NCBI GenBank assembly: GCA_036258795.1
Contig: DATACZ010000194.1
Location: 1 to 5,773 of the forward strand
Origin: DATACZ01 sp036258795
Lineage (GTDB): Bacteria; Actinomycetota; CADDZG01; JAHWKV01
Direction of reading: 5' to 3'
Length of the DNA stretch: 5,773 bases
Shown: positions 1-5,625 of the stretch, piece after piece
How positions within the stretch are numbered: position 1 is the first letter of the stretch
How the letters are laid out: every line of letters starts with the position of its first letter
The notes under the pieces: generated by a model
The model's database searches: none
What the model saw: the letters and a program-made list of their open reading frames with translations, nothing else
Told to the model about the DNA's origin: nothing
Made by a program: the position numbers and the translations under genes

Positions 1-1
1 G

Positions 2-1498
2 GTGACCGTGGAGAGGCGTTTGATCCTTGCGCTCAGTTTGGTCACCTACATTCTTCTGGGAGCAGGGGCGGCACTGGCGGGAATGCAGCTGGTGCCGGCC
101 TCGGAGTACAGGCTGGGGCCGGTCGCCATAGCCACGTCCGCCGAAGTGGGCGACGCCCTCAGCACCCTTCGCATCCCGCCTTTGGGGACGGTTTCCGCGC
201 CCACCCATAAGGCGCCGCTCTCGCTCACCGTCACAGTTACCGAGCTCGACCCGCAGGCTCTCGGCGACATTCTGGCAGGATCGCCTGATCAGGCCACGCT
301 CGTCGAGGACCTCACGGTTGCGCTAAAAGGTGCGGCATCCGGACTGGCGGTCCGGATGCTGGTGGCCAGCTTGATTCTCGGTGGGATCGTGCTCGCCCTG
401 CTCCCCGGACGCCGGTGGTTCTCGATAGTGGCCGGTTTGCTGGGAGGTGTCTTGGCAGCCGCCGGGCTGCTCGGAGCAACCTGGAACAGCTTCAGACCGG
501 AGGCTTTTCGTGAGCCCAGCTTCACGGGGGCCCTCGAGCGGGCCCCTCAGGTGATCCAGGCCATCCAGGGCCAGGCGGTCTCGTTGAGAGACGTCCGTTC
601 GCGGGTGGAGGATGCTGCCACCCGGCTCTCCGACGTACTGACCCTGCTGGGCCAGCCAGTCGACGATCCGCACGCTGGAACCGTTGCCATCCTGCACATA
701 AGCGACGTCCACTCGAACCCTCTGGGAGTTGAGTTCGCCAGGCGCCTTGCAGATCGATTCCGTGTCGATGCGATATTGGATACCGGAGATCTGACCTCAT
801 TCGGGGAGCCGATCGAAGCCCGCATCGGCCAGCTCATTGCCGAGATCGACATTCCTTATTTGTTTGTGCCAGGCAACCATGACTCCGAGGCCATTCGAAT
901 GGCGGTTTCCCAGATTCCCATGGTCACCGTGCTCCACGACCGGGTCCAGGAGGTGGGCGGAGTCCGCATCGCTGGGTGGGCCGACCCGGAGTTCACAGCC
1001 CGGGGCGAGGTCTCGGCAGACCGGCACAACCTGGCGGTTTTGGAGGAAGGTCCTCGGGTGGCGCAGGCAGTTCAGGTGCATGCTCCAGACGTGCTGGCGG
1101 TGCACCATCCGCTCCTCGCCAGGGCATCGATCGGCAGAGTGCCCTTGGTCCTGGCAGGTCACCAGCACCGCCGAGTCGGCCGGGAGAGCAGGAGGACCCT
1201 CCAGCTGCAGGTCGGCTCGGCCGGGGCAACCGGTCTTGGTTCCTTCATCGCTGAGGCTGATCTGCCCTATGAGGCCCAGATCGTGTACTTCCGACAAGGC
1301 CGGGCGGTGTTCCTTGACTACGTCAGCTTCAAGGGGCTGGGCAACGATTTTCAGATCGATAGGCGAACATTGGAGCCGGCCCCCACGCCACCCACCGCCG
1401 GCCCGTCGCCGGCGGGCAGCCCCGTGGGACCTGCGGCTCCCGTCCCCAGCCCGCCCTCACCTGTGGTCACCGCCGGCACGCAGCCGGCCACACCTTAG
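2..1498 (+). CDS. Membrane-anchored calcineurin-type metallophosphoesterase
   Basis: Predicted metal-dependent phosphoesterase of 498 residues; substrate unknown. The catalytic domain (about 225-445) shows the family blocks in order: D235-x-H237, G262-D263, G291-N292-H293-D294, H368-H369 and G386-H387-Q388-H389, so the dinuclear metal site looks complete. Hydrophobic segments lie at about 6-27, 118-135 and 139-160. A short RR at 137-138 between the last two, with the positive-inside rule, places the region 28-117 and the whole catalytic domain outside the cytoplasm. A linker (161-222) joins membrane and enzyme. Residues 459-498 are a Pro/Ala/Ser/Thr-rich low-complexity tail without a sorting motif. 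The 28-117 region contains IPPLGTVSAPTH, which I recall (not checked) from actinobacterial membrane phosphoesterases. The GTG start is at the window edge with no upstream sequence visible, so the true start may differ; another GTG lies at 8. The fur-type gene follows 41 bases downstream. Confidence 0.92.
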   Translation: MTVERRLILALSLVTYILLGAGAALAGMQLVPASEYRLGPVAIATSAEVGDALSTLRIPPLGTVSAPTHKAPLSLTVTVTELDPQALGDILAGSPDQATLVEDLTVALKGAASGLAVRMLVASLILGGIVLALLPGRRWFSIVAGLLGGVLAAAGLLGATWNSFRPEAFREPSFTGALERAPQVIQAIQGQAVSLRDVRSRVEDAATRLSDVLTLLGQPVDDPHAGTVAILHISDVHSNPLGVEFARRLADRFRVDAILDTGDLTSFGEPIEARIGQLIAEIDIPYLFVPGNHDSEAIRMAVSQIPMVTVLHDRVQEVGGVRIAGWADPEFTARGEVSADRHNLAVLEEGPRVAQAVQVHAPDVLAVHHPLLARASIGRVPLVLAGHQHRRVGRESRRTLQLQVGSAGATGLGSFIAEADLPYEAQIVYFRQGRAVFLDYVSFKGLGNDFQIDRRTLEPAPTPPTAGPSPAGSPVGPAAPVPSPPSPVVTAGTQPATP

Positions 1499-1521
1499 GC
1501 CAGTTCAATAGCGCCGCCAGA

Positions 1522-1527
1522 TAAAAT
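1522..1527 (+). promoter_or_regulatory. Possible -10 box of the fur-type gene
   Basis: TAAAAT (5 of 6 to TATAAT) is an AT-rich island in a GC-rich setting, ending 12 bases before the regulator's ATG. Transcription from it would begin near 1534, giving a leader of about 5-6 bases, which agrees with the missing Shine-Dalgarno. No convincing -35 hexamer occurs at the right distance; TTAGGC at 1495-1500 is 21 bases away and poor. Confidence 0.35.
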
Positions 1528-1539
1528 AGGCCCCGGATA

Positions 1540-2013
1540 ATGGCCGTAGAACAAAATCAAGCTCGCCCCTTAGATTCCGCAGGAACCGATGCCCGGGTGG
1601 CCGAGGTCCTCGATCAGCTCGCCAAGCGTGGGATGCGGCGTACCGCTGCTCGCCAGGCCATCCTGGAGGCCCTGTTCGCCTCCGGCGGGCACATAAGCGC
1701 GGAGGAGCTGGCCACCGAGGTTCAGCAGCGGTTTCCTACGGTTAACGTCTCCACCATCTACCGCACCCTGGAGGTCCTCCAGGATCTTCAGGTCATCGAC
1801 CACGTGCATCTGGCCCACGGGCCGGCGGTGTTCCACCTGGCGGAGCACGACCATCAGCACCTCGTCTGCGAGCGTTGTGCCCGGGTGCAGGAGGTGCCCT
1901 CTTCCAAGATGCTGCCCTTCCTCAGGATGCTGGAAAAGGAGTTCGGTTACGAGCTCGCCCGCCGGCACTTTGCTCTGGTTGGGCTATGCCAGTCCTGCCA
2001 AGAGCCCTCCTGA
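1540..2013 (+). CDS. Fur-family metal-responsive transcriptional regulator
   Basis: Metal-dependent DNA-binding repressor of the Fur/PerR/Zur/Nur family, 157 residues, a usual length. The N-terminal winged helix (about 20-100) includes GMRRTAARQAIL (31-42) and the recognition-helix segment VNVSTIYRTLEVL (68-80). The dimerisation domain carries HDHQHLVCERC (103-113) and a final CQSC (150-153), so C110, C113, C150 and C153 should bind structural zinc. Aligned by eye to E. coli Fur and B. subtilis PerR, the sensing-site candidates are H51, H99, H105, H107 and E118; H99 replaces the Glu of Fur, Asp of PerR and Cys of Zur. The sensed metal or peroxide therefore cannot be named, and I give no subfamily symbol. 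The start is well fixed because an in-frame TAA lies at 1522-1524 and this ATG is the first start codon after it. No good Shine-Dalgarno precedes it. Divergence from neighbours is not apparent in base composition. Confidence 0.95.
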   Translation: MAVEQNQARPLDSAGTDARVAEVLDQLAKRGMRRTAARQAILEALFASGGHISAEELATEVQQRFPTVNVSTIYRTLEVLQDLQVIDHVHLAHGPAVFHLAEHDHQHLVCERCARVQEVPSSKMLPFLRMLEKEFGYELARRHFALVGLCQSCQEPS

Positions 2014-2030
2014 CCGCAACCTTCTAGCTT

Positions 2031-2058
2031 CGGTCCGTTCGGACCGTTGACGGTCCGA
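2031..2058 (+). terminator. Overlapping GC hairpins; possible terminator after the fur-type gene
   Basis: Three copies of a heptamer stand in alternating orientation: CGGTCCG (2031-2037), CGGACCG (2040-2046), CGGTCCG (2051-2057). Copies 1 and 2 can form a 6-bp stem with loop GTTC. Copies 2 and 3 can form an 8-bp stem, T2039-G2046 with C2051-A2058, with loop TTGA, followed by the partly T-rich TTGTTGT. The middle copy can pair with only one neighbour at a time. Position, 17 bases after the regulator's stop, fits a rho-independent terminator, although the T-tract is broken by G. The reverse copies could equally be an operator for a dimeric protein. Confidence 0.45.
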
Positions 2059-2139
2059 TTGTTGTCACCGGCGGCCGCTAGCATGAGCCCGCGAGTCAAA
2101 AGTGGGCGCGATTCATCAGTCCGCCTATTGCAATCGGCC

Positions 2140-2175
2140 GGTTACCGAGCGTAGAAATATGGTTACAGAGCGTAG
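2140..2175 (+). repeat. 15-bp direct repeat with 21-bp period upstream of comEA
   Basis: GGTTACCGAGCGTAG (2140-2154) and GGTTACAGAGCGTAG (2161-2175) differ at one base. Starts are 21 bases apart, two turns of B-DNA, so both would face the same side of the helix. They lie 76 bases or more before the chosen comEA start, where activator or repressor sites are expected. A TTGCAA at 2128-2133 followed after 18 bases by TAGAAA (2152-2157) is a weak promoter candidate that would place the first repeat between its -35 and -10 boxes. The binding protein, if any, is unknown. Confidence 0.5.
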
Positions 2176-2241
2176 GATCCTAGAGCGCCGCACTTCCCTG
2201 AGTTGGTCGCCGGTAAGGCGATGAGCCACTCGGCCGAAGGG

Positions 2242-2246
2242 GGAGG
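2242..2246 (+). promoter_or_regulatory. Ribosome-binding site deciding the comEA start
   Basis: GGAGG, inside a purine run from 2237 to 2248, lies four bases before the GTG at 2251. The competing in-frame starts are poorer: TTG 2203 has no Shine-Dalgarno, and ATG 2221 has only AAGG two bases away. The spacing to 2251 is slightly short, so ATG 2221 remains possible. Confidence 0.5.
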
Positions 2247-2250
2247 GGCG

Positions 2251-2868
2251 GTGCGAGAAACAGGCGTTTTTGGGCGGATGTTGGACAGCGCCCGGGCGTC
2301 CAGCTCAGAGATGGGGATGGTGGTGCTCCTCGGTCTCGCCATAGTCGGGGCCTCCATCCTGGTGTTCGTCAGAAGTTCCGATCCTCCGGCGCCGCCCATG
2401 CAGAAAGTGGTCGCCGCCAGCCCCAGTCCCGCTTCCGTCAAGCCCCTGATTGTTCACGTCGCAGGGCAGGTCGCCTCGCCAGGTGTCTACGACGTCCCCG
2501 AAGGGAGCCGGGTCAAGGACGCCATCGCTGCCGCGGGAGGCCCGATGGAGCCGGCAGACGTCAACGCTCTGAATCTGGCTGCGCCGCTGGCGGATGGCCA
2601 GAAGATCGTGGTGACCAAACCCGGTGAGTCCCCACCGGCCGAGGTTGCCCTTGCCGGAGCGGAAGGGGTGCCCGGCGCCAAGGTCAACCTCAACTCCGCC
2701 ACCCAAGCCCAGCTCGAGGAGCTTCCCTCGGTGGGCCCGGTTCTGGCCGAGCGCATCATTGCCTACCGGCAGACCAAGGGGTCGTTCAAGTCGACCAGGC
2801 AGCTCCTCGATGTGTCGGGCGTCGGGCCCAAGAAGTACGAGGCGCTGAAAGATCTGATCACGGTGTGA
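2251..2868 (+). CDS. comEA: ComEA family DNA-uptake receptor (SLBB + helix-hairpin-helix)
   Basis: Membrane-anchored receptor that binds incoming double-stranded DNA outside the membrane during natural transformation and passes it to ComEC. From the GTG the protein is 205 residues. It shows a single transmembrane segment at about 23-40 (MVVLLGLAIVGASILVF), a Pro-rich spacer (44-60), an SLBB domain at about 65-122 (IVHVAGQVASPGVY, then NLAAPLADGQKIVV), a linker, and a C-terminal helix-hairpin-helix pair at about 145-205. The latter begins VNLNSATQAQLEELPSVGP and includes the second hairpin VSGVGPKKY. Both Gly-x-Gly-type turns (PSVGP and SGVGP) are intact, as in functional ComEA. Length and order match the Gram-positive form. 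The start was chosen on the GGAGG run; ATG 2221 and TTG 2203 would add 10 or 16 residues before the membrane helix without changing the domains. Its stop overlaps the comEC start, so the two are surely cotranscribed. No comEB separates them. Confidence 0.93.
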   Translation: MRETGVFGRMLDSARASSSEMGMVVLLGLAIVGASILVFVRSSDPPAPPMQKVVAASPSPASVKPLIVHVAGQVASPGVYDVPEGSRVKDAIAAAGGPMEPADVNALNLAAPLADGQKIVVTKPGESPPAEVALAGAEGVPGAKVNLNSATQAQLEELPSVGPVLAERIIAYRQTKGSFKSTRQLLDVSGVGPKKYEALKDLITV

Positions 2869-5213
2869 TGTTCCCGCTCAAGATCTTCGTGATCGGCGGG
2901 TTCTTTGCGTCGGGGGTGCTGGTCGGGGATATCGCGCGCCCCGGAGCATCAACGGTCCTTGTCGTCGCTCCCGCGGGTCTGGCTCTGCTGGGCTCAGCTT
3001 GGTGGCTCCATCGCCGGCTACCCGATCCCCAACCGGGCGAGATGCTGCCGAGGCTCCGACCCCTAACTGCCATGATGCTTGTTACCGGAGTTGCCGCGGT
3101 TGGCTTTGCAGATATGGGGCTCCGGGCCAAGCTGCTGGCTCAATCCCCCCTGCCATCCCTGGATGGCCGTTCGGTAACCGTGGCTGGACGATTGACCACC
3201 GACCCACGGTTGGTTGGGCGTTCAACCGCCTTCACCATCGGATCCCTGGTGCATGAGGGCCATCCCCTCGACGGGAAGCTTGCAGTCCTTGCCTATGGCC
3301 GGGCACCGCGGCTGGAGCTTGGGGACCGTGTAAGGGTCGAGGCGAAGATGCGCCGGCTGGACCTCCGGGAGCCATTTGATGCCTCCCTTGCCCGAAAGGG
3401 GGTCGTTGGCGCAGCCGTTACTCAGGCCTCGGAGCTGAAGGTCATTTCCCGGACCGCCAACCCGGTCCTGCGGTGGTCCAACCGCTTTAGAGCCCGCATG
3501 GACCGGGCCGCGTCAGCGTCGCTCGCCGAGGACGAGGCCGGGGTCGTCCTTGGATTGGTGATTGGAGACGAGCGAAGGATCTCTAACCACGTCGAGGAGG
3601 ACTTCCGAGTGTCCGGTTTGGCTCACCTGACCGCAGTCTCAGGCGCCAATGTGGCCATGGTTTTGGGAGCGCTGCTGCTGCTGATGAGGGCGCTCAGGTT
3701 CTCCAGGCAAACGCAGATCGCCCTCAGCCTGCTCAGCGTGGTGATCTTTGCCGTGATAACTCGCTGGGAGCCTTCGGTGCTGCGAGCCAGCGTGATGGCC
3801 ACACTGGCTCTGGTCGCGTTCTTCTTCGGGCGAAGCTCGACCCCATCCCATGCGCTGGGCCTCGCTTTCGTGGGCCTTCTAGCAGTCGACCCTATGATGC
3901 TCTGGTCAATCGGGTTCCAGCTGTCCTTCGCTGCTACCGCCGGGATCCTGTGGCTGCGTCCGCTGATTCTGCCCCGTCTGGCCGGGCTGCCCAAACCTGT
4001 GGCCGAGGCGACCGCAATAGGGATTGCCGCTCAGCTGGCGGTCTTTCCCTTGATCGCCCTTCATTTTGGCCGGGTGAGCATCCTCTCGGTGCCCGCAAAT
4101 CTGGCCGCCTTTCCACTGGTGGCGCCGGCTACGGTTGTGGGCCTGGCTGCCGGTGCGGCGGCCATGATCTCCGTCGATCTGGCACAGGTGCTGATGGAGA
4201 TCTCCGGAGTCTTCGTGTCCATCCTGCTCGGCATAGCTCGCTTCTTTGGCAGGAGCACGTTCGCCCAGGTCTTGGTTCCCAACTTCAACTCCACAGAGAT
4301 TCTGGTTGCGTACCTAGCCATCGCGTCGGGAGCCATGCTTTTGAGCGGGCGAGCCAGGTGGGCCCGATGGCCGGCGGTCGCCGCCGCGCTTCTCTTCCTG
4401 GTCGCCAGCCTTATCCCCGTGGCAGGTTCCTCAACTCCGGACGGTTTGAGGGTGACATTCTTCGATGTGGGAGAGGGAGATGCCGCCCTAGTGGAGAGTC
4501 CCTCCGGCGCCAGGATCCTGATCGACGGTGGTCGGGACCCTCTGCAGATCGCCCATGCGCTTAGGCGCCGGGGCTTCGAACGACTCGACGTGGTAGCAGC
4601 CTCCCACCTGCATGCCGATCACGTCATGGGGCTTGCCGAGGTCCTCCGCCGATTCGACGTCCGTTTGGCGGTTCATCCTGGCGTGCATGCGCCGTTGTTG
4701 GCAACGCTACAGGAGGCCGGAAACCTCGAGCCGGCCGGGGACCGGGAGTCGATACAGCTGGGCGGCATAACGGTTGACTTTCTGGGCCCGACCGCGGACA
4801 TGCGAATCGCTGCGGAGTCGTTCGACTCGGGCGGCGCATCAACCACAGAAGGCTCAGTACTTAACGACTCGTCGCTAGTGCTGAGGATCCGGTGGGGAAG
4901 CGAGTGTGTGTTGTTTACCGGGGATCTCGAGGAGGCGGGTCAGCAGGAGCTGCTGGATATGCACCAAGACCGCATCTCCTGCACGATCATGAAGGCGCCG
5001 CACCATGGGTCGGCCCGCTTGCTTCCCGCATTTGTCGAGGCGGTTGACCCTGAGTGGGTGGCCGTCTCGGTCGGTCCTAACGACTACGGCCACCCTACCC
5101 GGAAGGCGCTGTCGACTTTTGAAGGGGCCGGAGCAAAGGTTCTCCGAACCGACAGGCTGGACGACATCGTGATGGAGATGGATCAGGCGGGCGAGGTCCG
5201 ATTGACCGGCTGA
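2868..5213 (+). CDS. comEC: ComEC/Rec2 DNA-uptake channel with metallo-beta-lactamase domain
   Basis: Inner-membrane channel that carries single-stranded DNA into the cytoplasm during transformation; its C-terminal metallo-beta-lactamase-fold domain is thought to degrade the non-transported strand. The protein is 781 residues from this ATG, a normal full length. Order: two or three N-terminal helices (about 4-20, 29-47, 66-81); an OB-like soluble region (about 100-195); the competence domain (about 222-515) with GLVIGDERRIS near 229-239, the hallmark GLAHLTAVSGANV near 250-262 and roughly nine to ten helices; then the beta-lactamase domain from about 527. Its motifs are FDVGEGDA (532-539), SHLHADH with H580, H582, D584 and H585, NDSSLVLR (667-674), TGDLEE (684-689), APHHGS (710-715) and NDYGHP (738-743). 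All expected metal ligands appear present. The usual GQGD reads GEGD, a mild change. The start overlaps the comEA stop as TGATG; a GTG three bases earlier (2865) is equally possible. Translational coupling replaces a clear Shine-Dalgarno. Confidence 0.97.
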   Translation: MFPLKIFVIGGFFASGVLVGDIARPGASTVLVVAPAGLALLGSAWWLHRRLPDPQPGEMLPRLRPLTAMMLVTGVAAVGFADMGLRAKLLAQSPLPSLDGRSVTVAGRLTTDPRLVGRSTAFTIGSLVHEGHPLDGKLAVLAYGRAPRLELGDRVRVEAKMRRLDLREPFDASLARKGVVGAAVTQASELKVISRTANPVLRWSNRFRARMDRAASASLAEDEAGVVLGLVIGDERRISNHVEEDFRVSGLAHLTAVSGANVAMVLGALLLLMRALRFSRQTQIALSLLSVVIFAVITRWEPSVLRASVMATLALVAFFFGRSSTPSHALGLAFVGLLAVDPMMLWSIGFQLSFAATAGILWLRPLILPRLAGLPKPVAEATAIGIAAQLAVFPLIALHFGRVSILSVPANLAAFPLVAPATVVGLAAGAAAMISVDLAQVLMEISGVFVSILLGIARFFGRSTFAQVLVPNFNSTEILVAYLAIASGAMLLSGRARWARWPAVAAALLFLVASLIPVAGSSTPDGLRVTFFDVGEGDAALVESPSGARILIDGGRDPLQIAHALRRRGFERLDVVAASHLHADHVMGLAEVLRRFDVRLAVHPGVHAPLLATLQEAGNLEPAGDRESIQLGGITVDFLGPTADMRIAAESFDSGGASTTEGSVLNDSSLVLRIRWGSECVLFTGDLEEAGQQELLDMHQDRISCTIMKAPHHGSARLLPAFVEAVDPEWVAVSVGPNDYGHPTRKALSTFEGAGAKVLRTDRLDDIVMEMDQAGEVRLTG

Positions 5214-5261
5214 GGATGCCAGATCGAGCGAGTCGGTAACCTGGGGTGCTTCGTTGCTTCG

Positions 5262-5281
5262 CGTACCGTTTGTACGGAGGA
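5262..5281 (+). promoter_or_regulatory. Leader hairpin next to a GGAGGA motif without a start codon
   Basis: CGTAC (5262-5266) can pair with GTACG (5272-5276) around the loop CGTTT; an alternative pairing is CCGT (5266-5269) with ACGG (5274-5277). GGAGGA (5276-5281) directly follows and overlaps the stem. This is the best Shine-Dalgarno match in the gap after comEC, yet no ATG, GTG or TTG occurs within the next 5-12 bases. It may be chance or part of the leader of the small downstream gene. Confidence 0.25.
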
Positions 5282-5298
5282 ATTCTACTGTTAGAGGG

Positions 5299-5304
5299 AA
5301 GGGG
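5299..5304 (+). promoter_or_regulatory. Ribosome-binding site of the 85-residue protein
   Basis: AAGGGG, within a purine run from 5293 to 5306, ends six bases before ATG 5311. It supports that ATG over the upstream in-frame TTG at 5254, which has no purine-rich sequence before it. Confidence 0.6.
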
Positions 5305-5310
5305 AACCGT

Positions 5311-5568
5311 ATGTCCAAGCACCTAATGATCAACGGTCCGGAGGCGGTCTGGAAGCTCCCCCCGAGCGCGAGTATCCAATCCATCGATATTGATTTGGCG
5401 TCGGCCATCCGGGAGGGATCCATGGTGGACATCGAGGTGGAGCTTGAGCCGGGATTGGTCGGTACTCTGCACGTCAATGGCCAGAATCTCGTCACAGCGG
5501 CAGTGATGGAGTTTCCAGACACCGCCCCGGCGCGGTTTGGGGTCGCCCCGGCGGAGCGCCGTACTTAG
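5311..5568 (+). CDS. Small hypothetical protein, 85 residues
   Basis: I do not recognise a named family with certainty. The product is acidic, cytoplasmic by appearance, and lacks a signal peptide, membrane helix or cysteine. Alternating hydrophobic patterns suggest a small mostly beta fold with one helix: a strand (MSKHLMING, 1-9), IQSIDIDLASAIREG (22-36), which resembles a helix, a strand (MVDIEVEL, 38-45), and TLHVNGQNLVTAAVMEF (52-68), which reads as a beta-hairpin. The tail (70-85) is Pro/Ala/Arg-rich and probably disordered. The pattern of a short binding-like sheet ending in a VNG turn recalls small uncharacterised actinobacterial proteins, but this is recollection only. The gene has its own ribosome-binding site, begins 97 bases after comEC and ends 57 bases before the VOC gene. 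Coding reality is supported by position, codon use like its neighbours and a good start; function cannot be stated. Confidence 0.78.
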   Translation: MSKHLMINGPEAVWKLPPSASIQSIDIDLASAIREGSMVDIEVELEPGLVGTLHVNGQNLVTAAVMEFPDTAPARFGVAPAERRT

Positions 5569-5613
5569 GGCGCCGAAATGTTCCGACCCAGCCGTGGTTT
5601 TAGGGGGAGGATC

Positions 5614-5618
5614 GAGGA
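5614..5618 (+). promoter_or_regulatory. Ribosome-binding site of the VOC gene
   Basis: GAGGA lies seven bases before ATG 5626, an ideal spacing, and favours that start over the in-frame ATG at 5578. Confidence 0.6.
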
Positions 5619-5625
5619 AAAGAGG

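Noticed and set aside
797..1297. 166-residue minus-strand open frame antisense to the phosphoesterase
   Set aside because: Shadow frame over conserved metal-binding motifs, no domain seen.
837..1511. 224-residue + strand open frame overlapping the phosphoesterase
   Set aside because: It lies out of frame over intact catalytic motifs, is rich in Arg, Ser, Pro and Trp as shadow frames of GC-rich genes are, and has no family motif.
2071..2084. GCGGCCGC next to GCTAGC, plus GGATCC at 2175, as a possible cloning scar
   Set aside because: Such palindromes arise by chance in GC-rich DNA, and nothing around them looks like vector or a junction.
2203..2250. TTG or ATG starts extending ComEA upstream of 2251
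   Set aside because: Little or badly spaced Shine-Dalgarno; kept only as alternatives, with ATG 2221 the more plausible.
5254..5310. TTG start extending the small protein by 19 residues
   Set aside because: No ribosome-binding site before the TTG, while ATG 5311 has AAGGGG at good spacing.
4875..5522. 215-residue minus-strand open frame across the comEC end and the small gene
   Set aside because: Antisense to two better-supported genes, with no recognisable domain; long antisense frames are expected at this GC content.
5523..5553. Direct repeat CGCCCCGGCG (5523-5532 and 5544-5553)
   Set aside because: It falls in the end of the small gene and encodes a repeated Ala-Pro-Ala; low-complexity coding is a sufficient explanation.
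5578..5625. Upstream ATG extending the VOC protein by 16 residues
   Set aside because: The extension is basic and unlike a VOC start, and ATG 5626 has the better ribosome-binding site.
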